Shown here in pieces: positions 24,373 to 32,110 of a stretch of 36,631 nucleotides of DNA (positions are counted from its first letter, which is position 1; each line of letters opens with the position of its first letter). Origin of the DNA: Solirubrobacterales bacterium 67-14. Lineage in GTDB: Bacteria > Actinomycetota > Thermoleophilia > Solirubrobacterales > 70-9. The position numbers and the translations under genes are program-made. The stretch lies in the NCBI GenBank assembly GCA_001897355.1, contig MKST01000002.1:426962-463592 (forward strand), written 5' to 3'. The notes under the pieces were generated by a model. That model saw only the letters and a list, made by a program, of their open reading frames with translations. It had not been told where the DNA came from and searched no databases.

Positions 24373-25082
24373 ACGCCCGCGAGAAGGAGGAATACCTCCG
24401 CGAATACGAGATCCTGAAGAAGAAGGGCAAGTCGTTCTTCCCCTACGCGATCATGAAGGACTCGGTGATGATGCTGATCGTCGCCGCCGTCCTGATCGTC
24501 ATGTCGATCGTGATGGGCGCCGAGCAGGGTCCCAAGGCTGACCCGACCACCACCACTTACACCCCACGCCCCGAGTGGTACTTCTTCTACCTCTTCGAGC
24601 TGCTGCGCGTGATCAAGCCGCCGGCCCTGGTTCCGGTCGCGACGATCGGCATCCCGACCATCTGCATGGTCCTGCTGCTCCTGCTGCCCTTCTATGACCG
24701 CGGCCCGGAACGGGTGCCGTGGAAGCGGCCGATCGCCTCGATCACCGGCATCATGGTGATCATCGCGATGGCCCTGCTGACCTACAAGGGCGCGACCGCC
24801 GGCGCACCGAGCGAGATCGAGCTGGCGACGGCCCCGCAATACGAGAAGGGCAAGGCGCTGGTCGCCGAGTCCGGTTGCCTGGCCTGCCACGCGATCGGGG
24901 AGAACGGGGCCCACGGCGGCCTCGGCCCGGACCTGACCGACATCGGCTCGCGGATCCCGAAAGAGGCGATCAAGCAGTCGGTCACGATCGGCCCGGGCAT
25001 CATGCCCTCCTTCCAGGGCCTCGGCGAGAAGAACCTGAACGCCGTCGCGGATTACCTGGCCTCGCTCAACGGCGAAGACTGA
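24369..25082 (+). CDS. qcrC: Cytochrome b subunit IV fused to cytochrome c
   Basis: The 237-residue protein joins the C-terminal half of cytochrome b to a c-type cytochrome. The quinol-site motif PEWYFFYLFELLR starts at residue 68, and three membrane helices lie at about 31-50, 85-107 and 121-138. The heme-c site is C170-x-x-C-H174 (CLACH), and M212 (GIMPSF) is the likely sixth ligand. This fusion, with cytochrome b split in two, is the Bacillus-type arrangement rather than the diheme QcrC plus full-length QcrB of most actinobacteria. Confidence 0.93.
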   Translation: MNAREKEEYLREYEILKKKGKSFFPYAIMKDSVMMLIVAAVLIVMSIVMGAEQGPKADPTTTTYTPRPEWYFFYLFELLRVIKPPALVPVATIGIPTICMVLLLLLPFYDRGPERVPWKRPIASITGIMVIIAMALLTYKGATAGAPSEIELATAPQYEKGKALVAESGCLACHAIGENGAHGGLGPDLTDIGSRIPKEAIKQSVTIGPGIMPSFQGLGEKNLNAVADYLASLNGED

Positions 25083-25092
25083 GGTTCTGCGG

Positions 25093-25815
25093 ATGAACCA
25101 GGCGCCTCCCCGCCGAGGTGACCAGGAGTTCGCCGGCGAGGTGAACTCCATGTTCGACCGGATCAGCGGCGTCTACGACCGCATGAACCGGGTGATGACC
25201 GCCGGCCTCGACCAGAGCTGGCGAGCCCGGGCGACCGAACGGGCCCGGCTCGAGCCCGGCATGAAGGCGCTCGATCTCTGCTGCGGCACCGGCGACCTCG
25301 CCCTGATGCTGGCTGAAAGGGTCGGCCCGGAAGGCGAAGTGATCGGGGCCGATTTCTCCCGGCCGATGCTCGACATTGCGCTTCAGAAAGCCAAGGATGC
25401 CGGTTTGAGGCAGGCCCAGTTCAAGTGGGCCGACGCCTTGGACCTGCCCTTCGAGGACGAGAGCTTCGATGCGGTCACGATCGCCTTCGGCGCTCGCAAC
25501 CTGGCCGACCTCGACAAGGGCATCAGCGAGATGCGCCGGGTACTGGTCCCGGGTGGCCGCCTGGTCATCCTCGAGATCACCCAGCCCCGCCGCCAGCCGC
25601 TGGCCGGTTTCTTCGGGCTTTGGTTCGATCGGATCGTTCCGATGCTGGGCAAGGTGGCCGGTGACTCCTCGGCCTATGCCTACCTGCCCGAATCGGTCCG
25701 CAGCTTTCCCGACGCCGAGACCCTGGCCGGCAAGCTCGACGCGGGCGGCCTCGACCACGTCCGCTGGACCTTGATGGCGGGCGGGATCATCGCCCTCCAC
25801 TCAGGGATCCGGTAG
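25093..25815 (+). CDS. menG: Demethylmenaquinone methyltransferase (UbiE/MenG)
   Basis: MenG methylates demethylmenaquinone, the last step of menaquinone synthesis. The 240-residue protein starts with the family motif VNSMFDRISGVYDRMNRVMT, has the SAM-binding LDLCCGTGDLA (60-70), the conserved AFGARNLADLDKGISEMRRVLVPGG region and the C-terminal GGIIALHSG. The same family acts on ubiquinone precursors elsewhere, but the neighbouring complex and lineage suggest menaquinone. It begins 10 nt after the qcr genes. Confidence 0.92.
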   Translation: MNQAPPRRGDQEFAGEVNSMFDRISGVYDRMNRVMTAGLDQSWRARATERARLEPGMKALDLCCGTGDLALMLAERVGPEGEVIGADFSRPMLDIALQKAKDAGLRQAQFKWADALDLPFEDESFDAVTIAFGARNLADLDKGISEMRRVLVPGGRLVILEITQPRRQPLAGFFGLWFDRIVPMLGKVAGDSSAYAYLPESVRSFPDAETLAGKLDAGGLDHVRWTLMAGGIIALHSGIR

Positions 25816-25823
25816 ATCTTGAA

Positions 25824-25846
25824 CCCACGGTCCCATAATCGTGGGA
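25824..25846. promoter_or_regulatory. Dyad and -10-like site before the polyprenyl synthase
   Basis: CCCACG (25824-25829) and CGTGGG (25840-25845) are perfectly inverted around CATAAT (25834-25839), a plausible -10. The transcript would start about 10 nt before the ATG at 25857. The symmetry suggests an operator over the -10, though it could be chance. Confidence 0.35.
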
Positions 25847-25856
25847 CGCTTTGACC

Positions 25857-26858
25857 ATGGGTTCCCCGGCTGAAAACGAACCAACCCGACGCCGCTCGCT
25901 GCCAGAACCGGTTACCGCGGTAACCGACACCGCCGGCGCCTGGCTTCCGGCCCGCATGGCCGAGGTCGAAGCCGGCCTGCTGGCCGCGGTCGAGGACGAA
26001 GCCGAACTCTCAGAGGACGCGGTCCGCACCCTGAACGCGGGCGGCAAGCGGATGCGGCCGATGCTGGTCCTGCTCTGCGCCGGGCCGGAAGCCGGGGATG
26101 CCGCCGTCCGCTCCGGGATCGCGGTCGAGCTGGTCCACATGGCCAGCCTGGTCCACGACGACGTACTCGACCGGGCGCCGCTGCGCCGTGGCCTGCCCAC
26201 CGTCTTTGCGAGTTCCGGCCGTGAGCGGGCGACCGCGCTGGGCGACCGGCTTTTCTCCACTGCCTTCAAGGTCCTGGTCGACGGCGGCGATGCCGCAGCG
26301 GTGACCGAGGTCAGCGCCACCGCGGTCGATCTCGCCCGAGGCGAGCTCCGCCAGCGCGAAGGTGCTTTCGACCTGGAGTTGACCGAGACCGATTACTTCG
26401 ATCGCTGCGCCCTGAAGACGGGCCGGCTCTTCGAGGCGGCCTGCGTGCTCGGCCGGGCCAGCACGGGGGGCGAGGCCGGCCCGGTCGGCCTCTTCGGCCA
26501 CCGCATCGGCCTCGCCTTCCAGTTGCTCGACGACGTGCTTGACATCGCCGGCCCCCCGGAGCGAACCGGCAAGGCCCGCGGCACCGACCTGCTCGACGGC
26601 ACGGTCACCCTGCCCTTGATCGTCGCGGCGGAACTGGACCCCGCCTTGGCCGCCTTGGACCTGCGCTCGCTGGACGAGGATTCGGCGGCGCTCGCCTGTG
26701 ACCGGATCGCCGCGACCGGCGCCCTGGACCGGGTTCGGGACCGCGCGATCGGTCTGATCGAGGAAGCCAAGGCCGGGCTTGCCGGGGCCGGGCTGGACGA
26801 CCAGCAGCGCGAACTCCTCGAGCTGATCGCCGACGGCGTAGTCCTCCGCTATAGCTGA
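25857..26858 (+). CDS. Polyprenyl diphosphate synthase
   Basis: This trans-prenyltransferase elongates allylic diphosphates, probably for the menaquinone side chain given its neighbours. The 333-residue protein shows GKRMRP (63-68), the first Asp-rich motif DDVLD (101-105) and the second DDVLD (225-229), plus KTGRLFEAA. The usual GDYL is GDRLF here. Chain length cannot be predicted confidently. I use ATG 25857; a TTG six bases upstream would add two residues. It lies 41 nt after menG. Confidence 0.92.
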   Translation: MGSPAENEPTRRRSLPEPVTAVTDTAGAWLPARMAEVEAGLLAAVEDEAELSEDAVRTLNAGGKRMRPMLVLLCAGPEAGDAAVRSGIAVELVHMASLVHDDVLDRAPLRRGLPTVFASSGRERATALGDRLFSTAFKVLVDGGDAAAVTEVSATAVDLARGELRQREGAFDLELTETDYFDRCALKTGRLFEAACVLGRASTGGEAGPVGLFGHRIGLAFQLLDDVLDIAGPPERTGKARGTDLLDGTVTLPLIVAAELDPALAALDLRSLDEDSAALACDRIAATGALDRVRDRAIGLIEEAKAGLAGAGLDDQQRELLELIADGVVLRYS

Positions 26859-26864
26859 CATACT
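26859..26864 (+). promoter_or_regulatory. -10 element of dcd
   Basis: CATACT ends 8 nt before the dcd ATG with no Shine-Dalgarno between them, consistent with a leaderless message. Confidence 0.35.
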
Positions 26865-26872
26865 GCCGCTTC

Positions 26873-27439
26873 ATGGTCCTGAGCGACAAGACCCTGCGAG
26901 AGGAGATCGAGGCCGGCCGGATCGTCATCGATCCCTTCGAGGACCGGCTGGTCCAGCCCTCGAGCATCGACCTGCGGGTCGACCACAGCTACCGCGTCTT
27001 CAACAACTCGCGCTATCCGTTCATCGACGTCAAGCAGCCGATGGAGGATCTGACCGAACTGGTCAAGCCGGCCGACGAGGAGCCTTTCATCCTGCACCCA
27101 GGCGAGTTCGTGCTCGGCCAGACCCTGGAGCGGGTCACCGTCCCCGACGACATGGTCGCGCGGCTCGAAGGCAAGAGCTCGCTTGGCAGGCTCGGCCTGC
27201 TGATCCACTCGACCGCCGGTTTCGTCGACGCGGGCTTCGCCGGCAACCTCACCCTCGAGCTCTCCAACGTAGCCAACCTGCCGATCACGATCTACAAGGG
27301 CATGCCGATCGGCCAGCTCTCCTTCATGCGCATGGACCGTGCCGTGGACACCGCCTACGGGGCCGAGGGCAAGGGCTCGAAGTACCAGGGCCAGGCCGAG
27401 CCGACCGCCTCCCGCTACTACCTGAACTTCCGGGATTAG
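26873..27439 (+). CDS. dcd: dCTP deaminase
   Basis: Dcd deaminates dCTP for dUMP and dTTP supply; actinobacterial relatives can also release diphosphate to give dUMP directly, and I cannot tell which applies. The 188-residue protein has QPSSIDLRVD near the N-terminus, the active-site EGKSSLGRLGLLIHSTAGFVD (about residues 99-119), the LELSN strand and the C-terminal KYQGQAEPTASRYY that closes over the nucleotide. Length is normal. It stands between the prenyl synthase and tatA, each with its own promoter-like element. Confidence 0.95.
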   Translation: MVLSDKTLREEIEAGRIVIDPFEDRLVQPSSIDLRVDHSYRVFNNSRYPFIDVKQPMEDLTELVKPADEEPFILHPGEFVLGQTLERVTVPDDMVARLEGKSSLGRLGLLIHSTAGFVDAGFAGNLTLELSNVANLPITIYKGMPIGQLSFMRMDRAVDTAYGAEGKGSKYQGQAEPTASRYYLNFRD

Positions 27440-27482
27440 CGCCGCAGACCGAGGCCACTCGGGGTCGAAAGTCGAACAGGGG

Positions 27483-27488
27483 TACGAT
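27483..27488 (+). promoter_or_regulatory. -10 element of tatA
   Basis: TACGAT ends 8 nt before the tatA ATG. No Shine-Dalgarno is present, so the tat operon message probably starts close to the ATG. Confidence 0.35.
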
Positions 27489-27496
27489 TCATAGGC

Positions 27497-27820
27497 ATGC
27501 TTCCCAATTTCGGCGTAATGGAAATCGCGATCATCCTGGTGATCGCCCTCATCGTGTTCGGACCCAAGCGGCTGCCCGAGCTCGGCAAGTCCCTGGGCAA
27601 GGGGATCAACGAGTTCCGGGACGGCCTCAGCAACATCGGTCAGGACGATGACGATGATGACGACGAGGATTTCGAAGACCACGAGCCGGCTGAACTGACG
27701 CCACCGCCAACCGATGCCGAGCAACCGCTGCCGGGCGAAGAGCCGAAGGTCACCGAGAATACGGTCGCCTCCGAAGCCGAGACGGTTGACGGGGAAGTGG
27801 TTCCCGACTCGCGAGACTGA
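27497..27820 (+). CDS. tatA: Sec-independent translocase subunit TatA
   Basis: TatA oligomers form the path for folded proteins. The 107-residue protein begins with a short outside segment, a membrane helix (about residues 8-21, MEIAIILVIALIVFG), the hinge GPKRLPELGKSLGKG and an amphipathic helix to about residue 45. The tail contains a run of seven aspartates in DDDDDDDEDFEDHE and is strongly acidic. TatB is not seen nearby; TatA and TatC may suffice. tatC starts 8 nt after its stop. Confidence 0.93.
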   Translation: MLPNFGVMEIAIILVIALIVFGPKRLPELGKSLGKGINEFRDGLSNIGQDDDDDDDEDFEDHEPAELTPPPTDAEQPLPGEEPKVTENTVASEAETVDGEVVPDSRD

Positions 27821-27828
27821 GGCCGCTC

Positions 27829-28599
27829 GTGGCCAAGATCAAACCGGTTCGGCACGACGACCAGCTCAGCCTGATCGACCACCTCGACGAACTGCGTTCG
27901 CGGATCATCTATTCGCTGGTCTTCGTCGCGGTCGCCTTCGCGGTCTGCTTCTGGCAGAGCAACCACATCCTCGACATCGCCGCCGCCCCGCTGCCGGAGG
28001 AGCACAAAGCCCTGATCGTGCTGGCCCCGACCGAGGCCTTCATGACCACGGTCACGGTCTGCGTCTATGCGGCCCTGATCGTCTCGGCGCCCTTCATCAG
28101 CTATCAGTTGTTCGCCTACGTGCTGCCGGCCTTCTCGCCCCGGGAGCGCAAGGCGATCATGCCGCTGCTGATCACCATTCCCGCGCTTTTCATCGTCGGC
28201 TGCATCTTCGCCTACTTCGTTGTCGTGCCGGCGGCGATCAAGTTCCTGCTCAACTTCAACGACGAGCAGTTCGCGATCCAGTTAAGGGCCCGCGAGTACT
28301 ACTCGTTCTTCTCGATGACCCTGCTCGCCGGCGGCGCGGTCTTCGAGTTGCCGGTCGTGATCCTGGCTCTCGTCAGGCTCCGGATACTGTCCGTCCAGCA
28401 GCTTCGCAAGAACCGTCGGTACGCCTATCTGATCTGTGCGATCCTCGCCGCGGCGCTGCCCGGAGTCGATCCGATCTCAATGCTGATCGAGACGGTGCCA
28501 CTCCTGGTTCTCTATGAGTTGAGTATCTTGCTCGCTCGGGGGATCGGTCAGCCCAAGGAGGGCGCTGAGTCCCAAATACCTTCGATCCAGGAGAACTAG
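27829..28599 (+). CDS. tatC: Sec-independent translocase subunit TatC
   Basis: TatC is the membrane receptor for twin-arginine signal peptides. The 256-residue protein has the conserved N-terminal DHLDELRSRI, the periplasmic PTEAFMT motif, F/Y-rich helices typical of the six-helix fold, and the late LPGVDPISMLIETVPLLVLYELSI. The start is GTG at 27829. It is the partner of tatA. A substrate is likely the Rieske protein encoded upstream. Confidence 0.95.
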   Translation: MAKIKPVRHDDQLSLIDHLDELRSRIIYSLVFVAVAFAVCFWQSNHILDIAAAPLPEEHKALIVLAPTEAFMTTVTVCVYAALIVSAPFISYQLFAYVLPAFSPRERKAIMPLLITIPALFIVGCIFAYFVVVPAAIKFLLNFNDEQFAIQLRAREYYSFFSMTLLAGGAVFELPVVILALVRLRILSVQQLRKNRRYAYLICAILAAALPGVDPISMLIETVPLLVLYELSILLARGIGQPKEGAESQIPSIQEN

Positions 28600-28603
28600 C
28601 CAA

Positions 28604-29461
28604 GTGGCCAACGAACCCGAACACAGAATGCTCTTCGACGTGCGCGGCCGTCGCAAGCGGGTGATTCAGGTCATCTACGTGATCCTCGCGGTCATCATGG
28701 CGGCCAGCTTGATCGTGATCGGCTTGCCCGGGAACCTCAACCCGTTCAGCGGTGCGGGCAACAGTGGGAACACGGACGTGGCCAAGGTCAACGTCGAGCG
28801 GGCCGACGACATCCAGGCCAAGTTCGAGGCACAGCCGAACAACAAGAATCTGGCGGTCGCGCTGATCCGGGCACGGTTCTCGGCCGGCCAGGCGCTCTAT
28901 TCGACCGATCCGGACACCCAGCAGACTTCGATCACCGACGAGGCCACCACCCAGTTCGACATGGCCGCCGAGACCTGGAACAAGTACCTGAAGCTGAGCA
29001 AGGACAATCCCGACCCGACGGTCGCCCAGCTGATGGCCAACATGCTGTTCACGCTCTCCCAGGGATCGACGGTCGCCCAGTTCCAGAACAACATCAAGGA
29101 CGCGGCCAAAGCCCAGGAGTTCGTGGCCGAAGATGCCGTGAAGACGCAGGAAAAAGGTGGCGCCAGCGCCTCCAACCAGCTGACCACGCTCGCGATCTAC
29201 CAGCTCTACGCGCAGGACTACGCGGCCGCCGAGAAGACCCTTGACCGGGCGCTCGCCGCAACCGACGACAAGAATGACGAGAAGCAGATCAAGCAGACCT
29301 TCAAGTCGACCAAGAAGGACGCGCAGCGAGTCGGCAAGCTGATCGACAAGGCCGTCAAGCAGGCCCAGAAGAGCGGCGACGACTCGCTGAAGAATCCGCT
29401 GGGCAGCCTCGGCACGGGCGACTCGCTGACCGGCGCTTCGGGCAGCACGGCCACCCCCTGA
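28604..29461 (+). CDS. Membrane-anchored helical-repeat protein, unknown function
   Basis: The 285-residue protein has a short basic cytoplasmic start (RGRRKRVIQV), one membrane helix (about residues 19-41) and an outside domain of paired helices that looks TPR-like, with LAVALIRARFSAGQALY, AAETWNKYLKL and QLYAQDYAAAEKTLDRAL as candidate repeats. The tail is Gly/Ser-rich. I cannot name a function. GTG 28604 is preceded by GGAG about 10 nt upstream. It begins 4 nt after tatC and is the last gene before a strong terminator, so it belongs to the tat operon. Confidence 0.82.
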   Translation: MANEPEHRMLFDVRGRRKRVIQVIYVILAVIMAASLIVIGLPGNLNPFSGAGNSGNTDVAKVNVERADDIQAKFEAQPNNKNLAVALIRARFSAGQALYSTDPDTQQTSITDEATTQFDMAAETWNKYLKLSKDNPDPTVAQLMANMLFTLSQGSTVAQFQNNIKDAAKAQEFVAEDAVKTQEKGGASASNQLTTLAIYQLYAQDYAAAEKTLDRALAATDDKNDEKQIKQTFKSTKKDAQRVGKLIDKAVKQAQKSGDDSLKNPLGSLGTGDSLTGASGSTATP

Positions 29462-29477
29462 CCCGAAGATCACTTGA

Positions 29478-29513
29478 AGAGCGGGCGGGCCACAGAATCG
29501 GTCCGCCCGCTCT
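29478..29513 (+). terminator. Terminator of the tat operon
   Basis: AGAGCGGGCGG (29478-29488) pairs perfectly with CCGCCCGCTCT (29503-29513) around a 14-nt loop, followed by ATACTTTTC. The last base of the stem is also the first base of the tRNA-Lys -10. Confidence 0.75.
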
Positions 29514-29518
29514 ATACT
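29513..29518 (+). promoter_or_regulatory. -10 element of tRNA-Lys
   Basis: TATACT lies directly on the end of the terminator stem, 34 nt before the tRNA. Its -35 region would fall in the terminator loop and is not consensus. Confidence 0.4.
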
Positions 29519-29552
29519 TTTCATCCGGCTTCAACCACCGAAGCCGCATTCC

Positions 29553-29625
29553 GGGCCGTTAGCTCAGCTGGTAGAGCAGGAGACTCTTAATCTCAAGGTC
29601 GAAGGTTCGATCCCTTCACGGCCCA
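29553..29625 (+). tRNA. tRNA-Lys (CTT)
   Basis: The acceptor stem pairs GGGCCGT with ACGGCCC, followed by discriminator A. The anticodon loop CTCTTAA gives CTT (29586-29588), reading AAG. The T arm is GAAGGTTCGATCCCTTC. The 27-43 position is a G-A mismatch; the other stems are intact. CCA is not encoded. Confidence 0.95.
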
Positions 29626-29664
29626 CTCACCCGGACCATTCAGTTTCGACTGCGAGTACGAGGT

Positions 29665-29787
29665 TTGAACGGAGTCAAGCGAATCATCCAGGCGGCTACC
29701 GTGCTCGTGTGGGCGATGGTCGCGATCGCACTTGTGGCCTCGGCCGCCAGCGCCAGTTGGCCAGGTGCAAGGTTCATCGAGTTCTGA
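29665..29787 (+). CDS. Possible small secreted peptide, or broken gene start
   Basis: A 40-codon frame from TTG 29665 encodes a classic signal peptide: basic start (NGVKRIIQ), hydrophobic core (TVLVWAMVAIALVASAA) and an ASA-SW cleavage site, then only about 10 residues. A second frame, shifted by one, continues for about 40 codons beyond it (FRVTGSGEIST) to a stop near 29884, so this may be a frameshifted secreted gene. No good Shine-Dalgarno is seen. The gap 29626-29927 contains nothing else that I can identify. Confidence 0.35.
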   Translation: MNGVKRIIQAATVLVWAMVAIALVASAASASWPGARFIEF

Positions 29788-29927
29788 CATCAATACTCAA
29801 AGCACGGTCCTCTTCAGAGTCACTGGTTCGGGTGAGATCTCCACGGAACGCGGAGACCATCCCCAAGTCCCGAGAAGCCTGTGACGGTTTGCGATCCGGA
29901 TCGTAGAAGGCCTATGAAAGGAATTCG

Positions 29928-30665
29928 GTGATCCGGTTGAAGGGGATTCGATGGGCCAGCATCGTCGCGGTGGCCGCATTGTGGCTGGCCGTCGGAACCG
30001 CGAGCGGCCGGGCCGATGAGGGGGCGACTCCGAATCTCCGCACCTGCGGAGGCAAGGCGTTCCCGCTCTCCGTGTTCAACCAGTCGGCCGGATACCAGAA
30101 AGAGAAGACCGCGTTGGCCGCGACCCTTCGGCGGGAGCTCAAGGAGGATCCATTCCTGATGCCGAAGCGTGGTTGGCGGGTGGTCTTCAAGGACGCGAAG
30201 TACGCCGAACTGGTCGCCGGCAAGCCAACCCGTGGCGGCAACGCCTGGAGCAGCTACCGCAAGGTCAAGGGCCGCTGGGTCGGTGAGTACTACTGGAGCA
30301 ACTGCTGGTTCTCGCCGGTTCGGGACGGGGCGTCATCCGGTGAGTGGTATCTGTCGAAAGGGCAGAAGGTCACGCCGAAGACCACCTCGCTCAAGGTCGA
30401 CGTCTACGAGATGGAGTGCAACAGCGGCCGGCCGGCAACGGGAAGGGTGCTGGTGCCGGAGATCAAGTATCGGCCGAAATGGGTCATCGTCACCTACTTC
30501 ATCAAGTGGAAGACCGGATCGACCTTCGAGACCTGCCCGTCGAACCCCCCGGTCAAGAAGACCCTGAGGCTGGCCGAACCGCTCGGCAACCGCACCATCC
30601 TCGATGGTGGCTTCTACCCCTACCCACGCAGGGTGCCCGTCGGCAAACCCAATCCCTGGGGCTAG
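29928..30665 (+). CDS. Secreted protein of unknown function
   Basis: I do not recognise this 245-residue protein. It has a signal peptide (residues 1-30: basic start, core ASIVAVAALWLAVG, likely cleavage near ASGRADEG). The mature part has four cysteines (TCGG, NCWF, MECN, ETCPSN), enough for two disulfides, and is rich in Trp, Tyr and Lys with a basic C-terminal region. The GTG start is supported by AAGGAA 5 nt upstream. It lies among other secreted proteins and has no other clear partner. Confidence 0.75.
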   Translation: MIRLKGIRWASIVAVAALWLAVGTASGRADEGATPNLRTCGGKAFPLSVFNQSAGYQKEKTALAATLRRELKEDPFLMPKRGWRVVFKDAKYAELVAGKPTRGGNAWSSYRKVKGRWVGEYYWSNCWFSPVRDGASSGEWYLSKGQKVTPKTTSLKVDVYEMECNSGRPATGRVLVPEIKYRPKWVIVTYFIKWKTGSTFETCPSNPPVKKTLRLAEPLGNRTILDGGFYPYPRRVPVGKPNPWG

Positions 30666-30741
30666 GCTCCGGGCCCGAAGCGACCCGGGCATATCGCCGG
30701 TCGGAACGCCGGAAGTTCGTGCGGGAACGAGGGGTTTCCGC

Positions 30742-30780
30742 TATCCTGCCCACGACGTATTCCGCGTGACCAATCTCACG
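30742..30780 (+). promoter_or_regulatory. Promoter and CRP-like dyad of the first secreted paralogue
   Basis: TATCCT (30742-30747, in context GCTATCCTG) is a candidate -10. A CGTGA-N6-TCACG dyad (30765-30780) begins 23 nt after the start of the -10, downstream of the expected transcript start. It resembles TGTGA-N6-TCACA sites bound by CRP-family regulators; its position would favour repression. The same arrangement precedes the second paralogue. Confidence 0.45.
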
Positions 30781-30837
30781 TGGATGAATTTGACAGGGAA
30801 ACGGCCGATCCGCGGCCACAACTCATTGGGAGAAAGC

Positions 30838-31965
30838 ATGAGGGAGAACACCGGCCGCCTCGGTCGTCTATCCACCAAGATCACCGCTGTCGTCGTGGCA
30901 ATCGTGGCGAGCCTCGCCTTCGCGAACGCCGCCCGCGCCGCCGACACCGTGCAAAGCGAATTCAACGACGCCTGGATCAAGCTGCCGGCGCTCGACGCGC
31001 TGCTCAAGGGCTCCATGCACGCGCTGGACCCGGCCGACGCGGCGGGTCTGAAAGTGAACCTCAAGGGCGACTACGATGCTGCCACCGGCAAGGTCGCCTA
31101 CAAGGCGTCCGAATTCAGTTTCCCGCGCCAGAGTTTCGATGCCGGCGCGCTGGGCACGATCAACCTGGACATCACCGCGCTTCAGGACTTTAACGGCACC
31201 TACGACAAGAACACCGGCGCGCTGAAGGTGGACCTGCCGCTGAAGCTCACGGTCGACGCGGCTGGCTTGAATCTGAAGTGTGAACTGCGTCCGCTCAACA
31301 TCGGTCTCGATTCCGCCGGCGCCCCGGTCAACTTCTCGACCGAGGACCTGCCTACCAACAACAAGGCCGGCGCTGCGTTCGCCCCGCCCGCCGGAACCGG
31401 CGCGCTGATCGGCGACTGGACCGATGTCACCGCCGCGAACAACGTCTACGGCATCGCCACCTACGGCAAGAGCGCCGAAGAGATGACTTCGTTCTGCAAG
31501 GACACCATCGCGAGCTTCACCGGCGGTGATGAAAACCAGAGCTTCGACGGGATCATCTGGCTGGGTGGCACCACCACCTTCACCGAGGGTCAGGAGTGTC
31601 CCGCGGGCCAGGAAGGCACCTACCCTGATTGTCATGACATCGTGAAGCCGAAGGCTGTGATCGGCAGCGTGAAGGTCACGAAGGCGACGATCAAGGCCGG
31701 CAAGAAGGGCAAGATCAAGGTCACCGTGAAGAACACCGGTGATGCCGCGTTCTCGGGCAAGGTCACGCTCAAGTCGAGCAACAAGCAGGTCAAGGTCGCC
31801 AAGAGCGTCCAGATCAAGGTTGCCGCCGGTAAGTCGGCGACCAAGACGATCGTCGTGAAGACGACCAAGAAGGCGAAGGGCAAGGCGACCATCACCGCCA
31901 AGGTCGGTGGCAAGTCCGGCAAGGGCAAGGTCACCATCAAGAAGGCCAAGAAGAAGCGGAAGTAG
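30838..31965 (+). CDS. Secreted two-domain protein with Lys-rich C-terminal module (paralogue 1)
   Basis: The 375-residue protein has a signal peptide (residues 1-35, cleavage near ARA-AD), an N-terminal domain (about 36-250) with beta-rich segments such as GTYDKNTGALKVDLPLKLTV, a short linker with two cysteines (ECPAGQEGTYPDCHD), and a C-terminal CARDB/Ig-like module (about 270-375) ending in a run of lysines. No sorting signal is seen; the basic tail may hold it to the envelope. GGGAG lies 5 nt before the ATG. The longer open frame upstream is not used. The 3' 348 bp nearly equals that of the next gene. Confidence 0.85.
   Translation: MRENTGRLGRLSTKITAVVVAIVASLAFANAARAADTVQSEFNDAWIKLPALDALLKGSMHALDPADAAGLKVNLKGDYDAATGKVAYKASEFSFPRQSFDAGALGTINLDITALQDFNGTYDKNTGALKVDLPLKLTVDAAGLNLKCELRPLNIGLDSAGAPVNFSTEDLPTNNKAGAAFAPPAGTGALIGDWTDVTAANNVYGIATYGKSAEEMTSFCKDTIASFTGGDENQSFDGIIWLGGTTTFTEGQECPAGQEGTYPDCHDIVKPKAVIGSVKVTKATIKAGKKGKIKVTVKNTGDAAFSGKVTLKSSNKQVKVAKSVQIKVAAGKSATKTIVVKTTKKAKGKATITAKVGGKSGKGKVTIKKAKKKRK
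31609..31956 (+). repeat. Near-identical 348-bp module, copy A
   Basis: This segment matches 33095-33442 with 346 of 348 bases identical. It encodes the linker end and the Lys-rich C-terminal module. The two differences are a Gly/Ser change and a silent change. Confidence 0.95.
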
Positions 31966-31970
31966 CACTT

Positions 31971-31990
31971 CTTCCAGCTCAGCCTGGAAG
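31971..31990 (+). terminator. Small hairpin after the first paralogue
   Basis: CTTCCAG pairs with CTGGAAG around CTCAGC, 6 nt after the stop codon and 10 nt before the main terminator. It may assist termination or protect the 3' end. Confidence 0.4.
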
Positions 31991-32000
31991 CACTGAACGG

Positions 32001-32030
32001 AAAGGGCCGGCTCGCGAGGGCCGGCCCTTT
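32001..32030 (+). terminator. Terminator of the first secreted paralogue
   Basis: AAAGGGCCGGC (32001-32011) pairs perfectly with GCCGGCCCTTT (32020-32030) around an 8-nt loop, followed by CTCG. It is a strong stem with a short T-run built into the arm. Confidence 0.75.
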
Positions 32031-32046
32031 CTCGTAAACAGATTGT

Positions 32047-32110
32047 TTGCGAAGTGATGCGCCATCAGCTATGCTGGCTGCCGTATCGAGCTTGTGTGAT
32101 CGCCGTCACT
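32047..32110 (+). promoter_or_regulatory. Promoter and CRP-like dyad of the second secreted paralogue
   Basis: TTGCGA (32047-32052) and TATGCT (32070-32075) are spaced by 17 nt. A TGTGA-N6-TCACT dyad (32095-32110) starts 25 nt after the -10 start, as in the first paralogue. The leader is about 165 nt and contains a perfect 8-bp palindrome (32143-32160) around TC. Confidence 0.5.
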
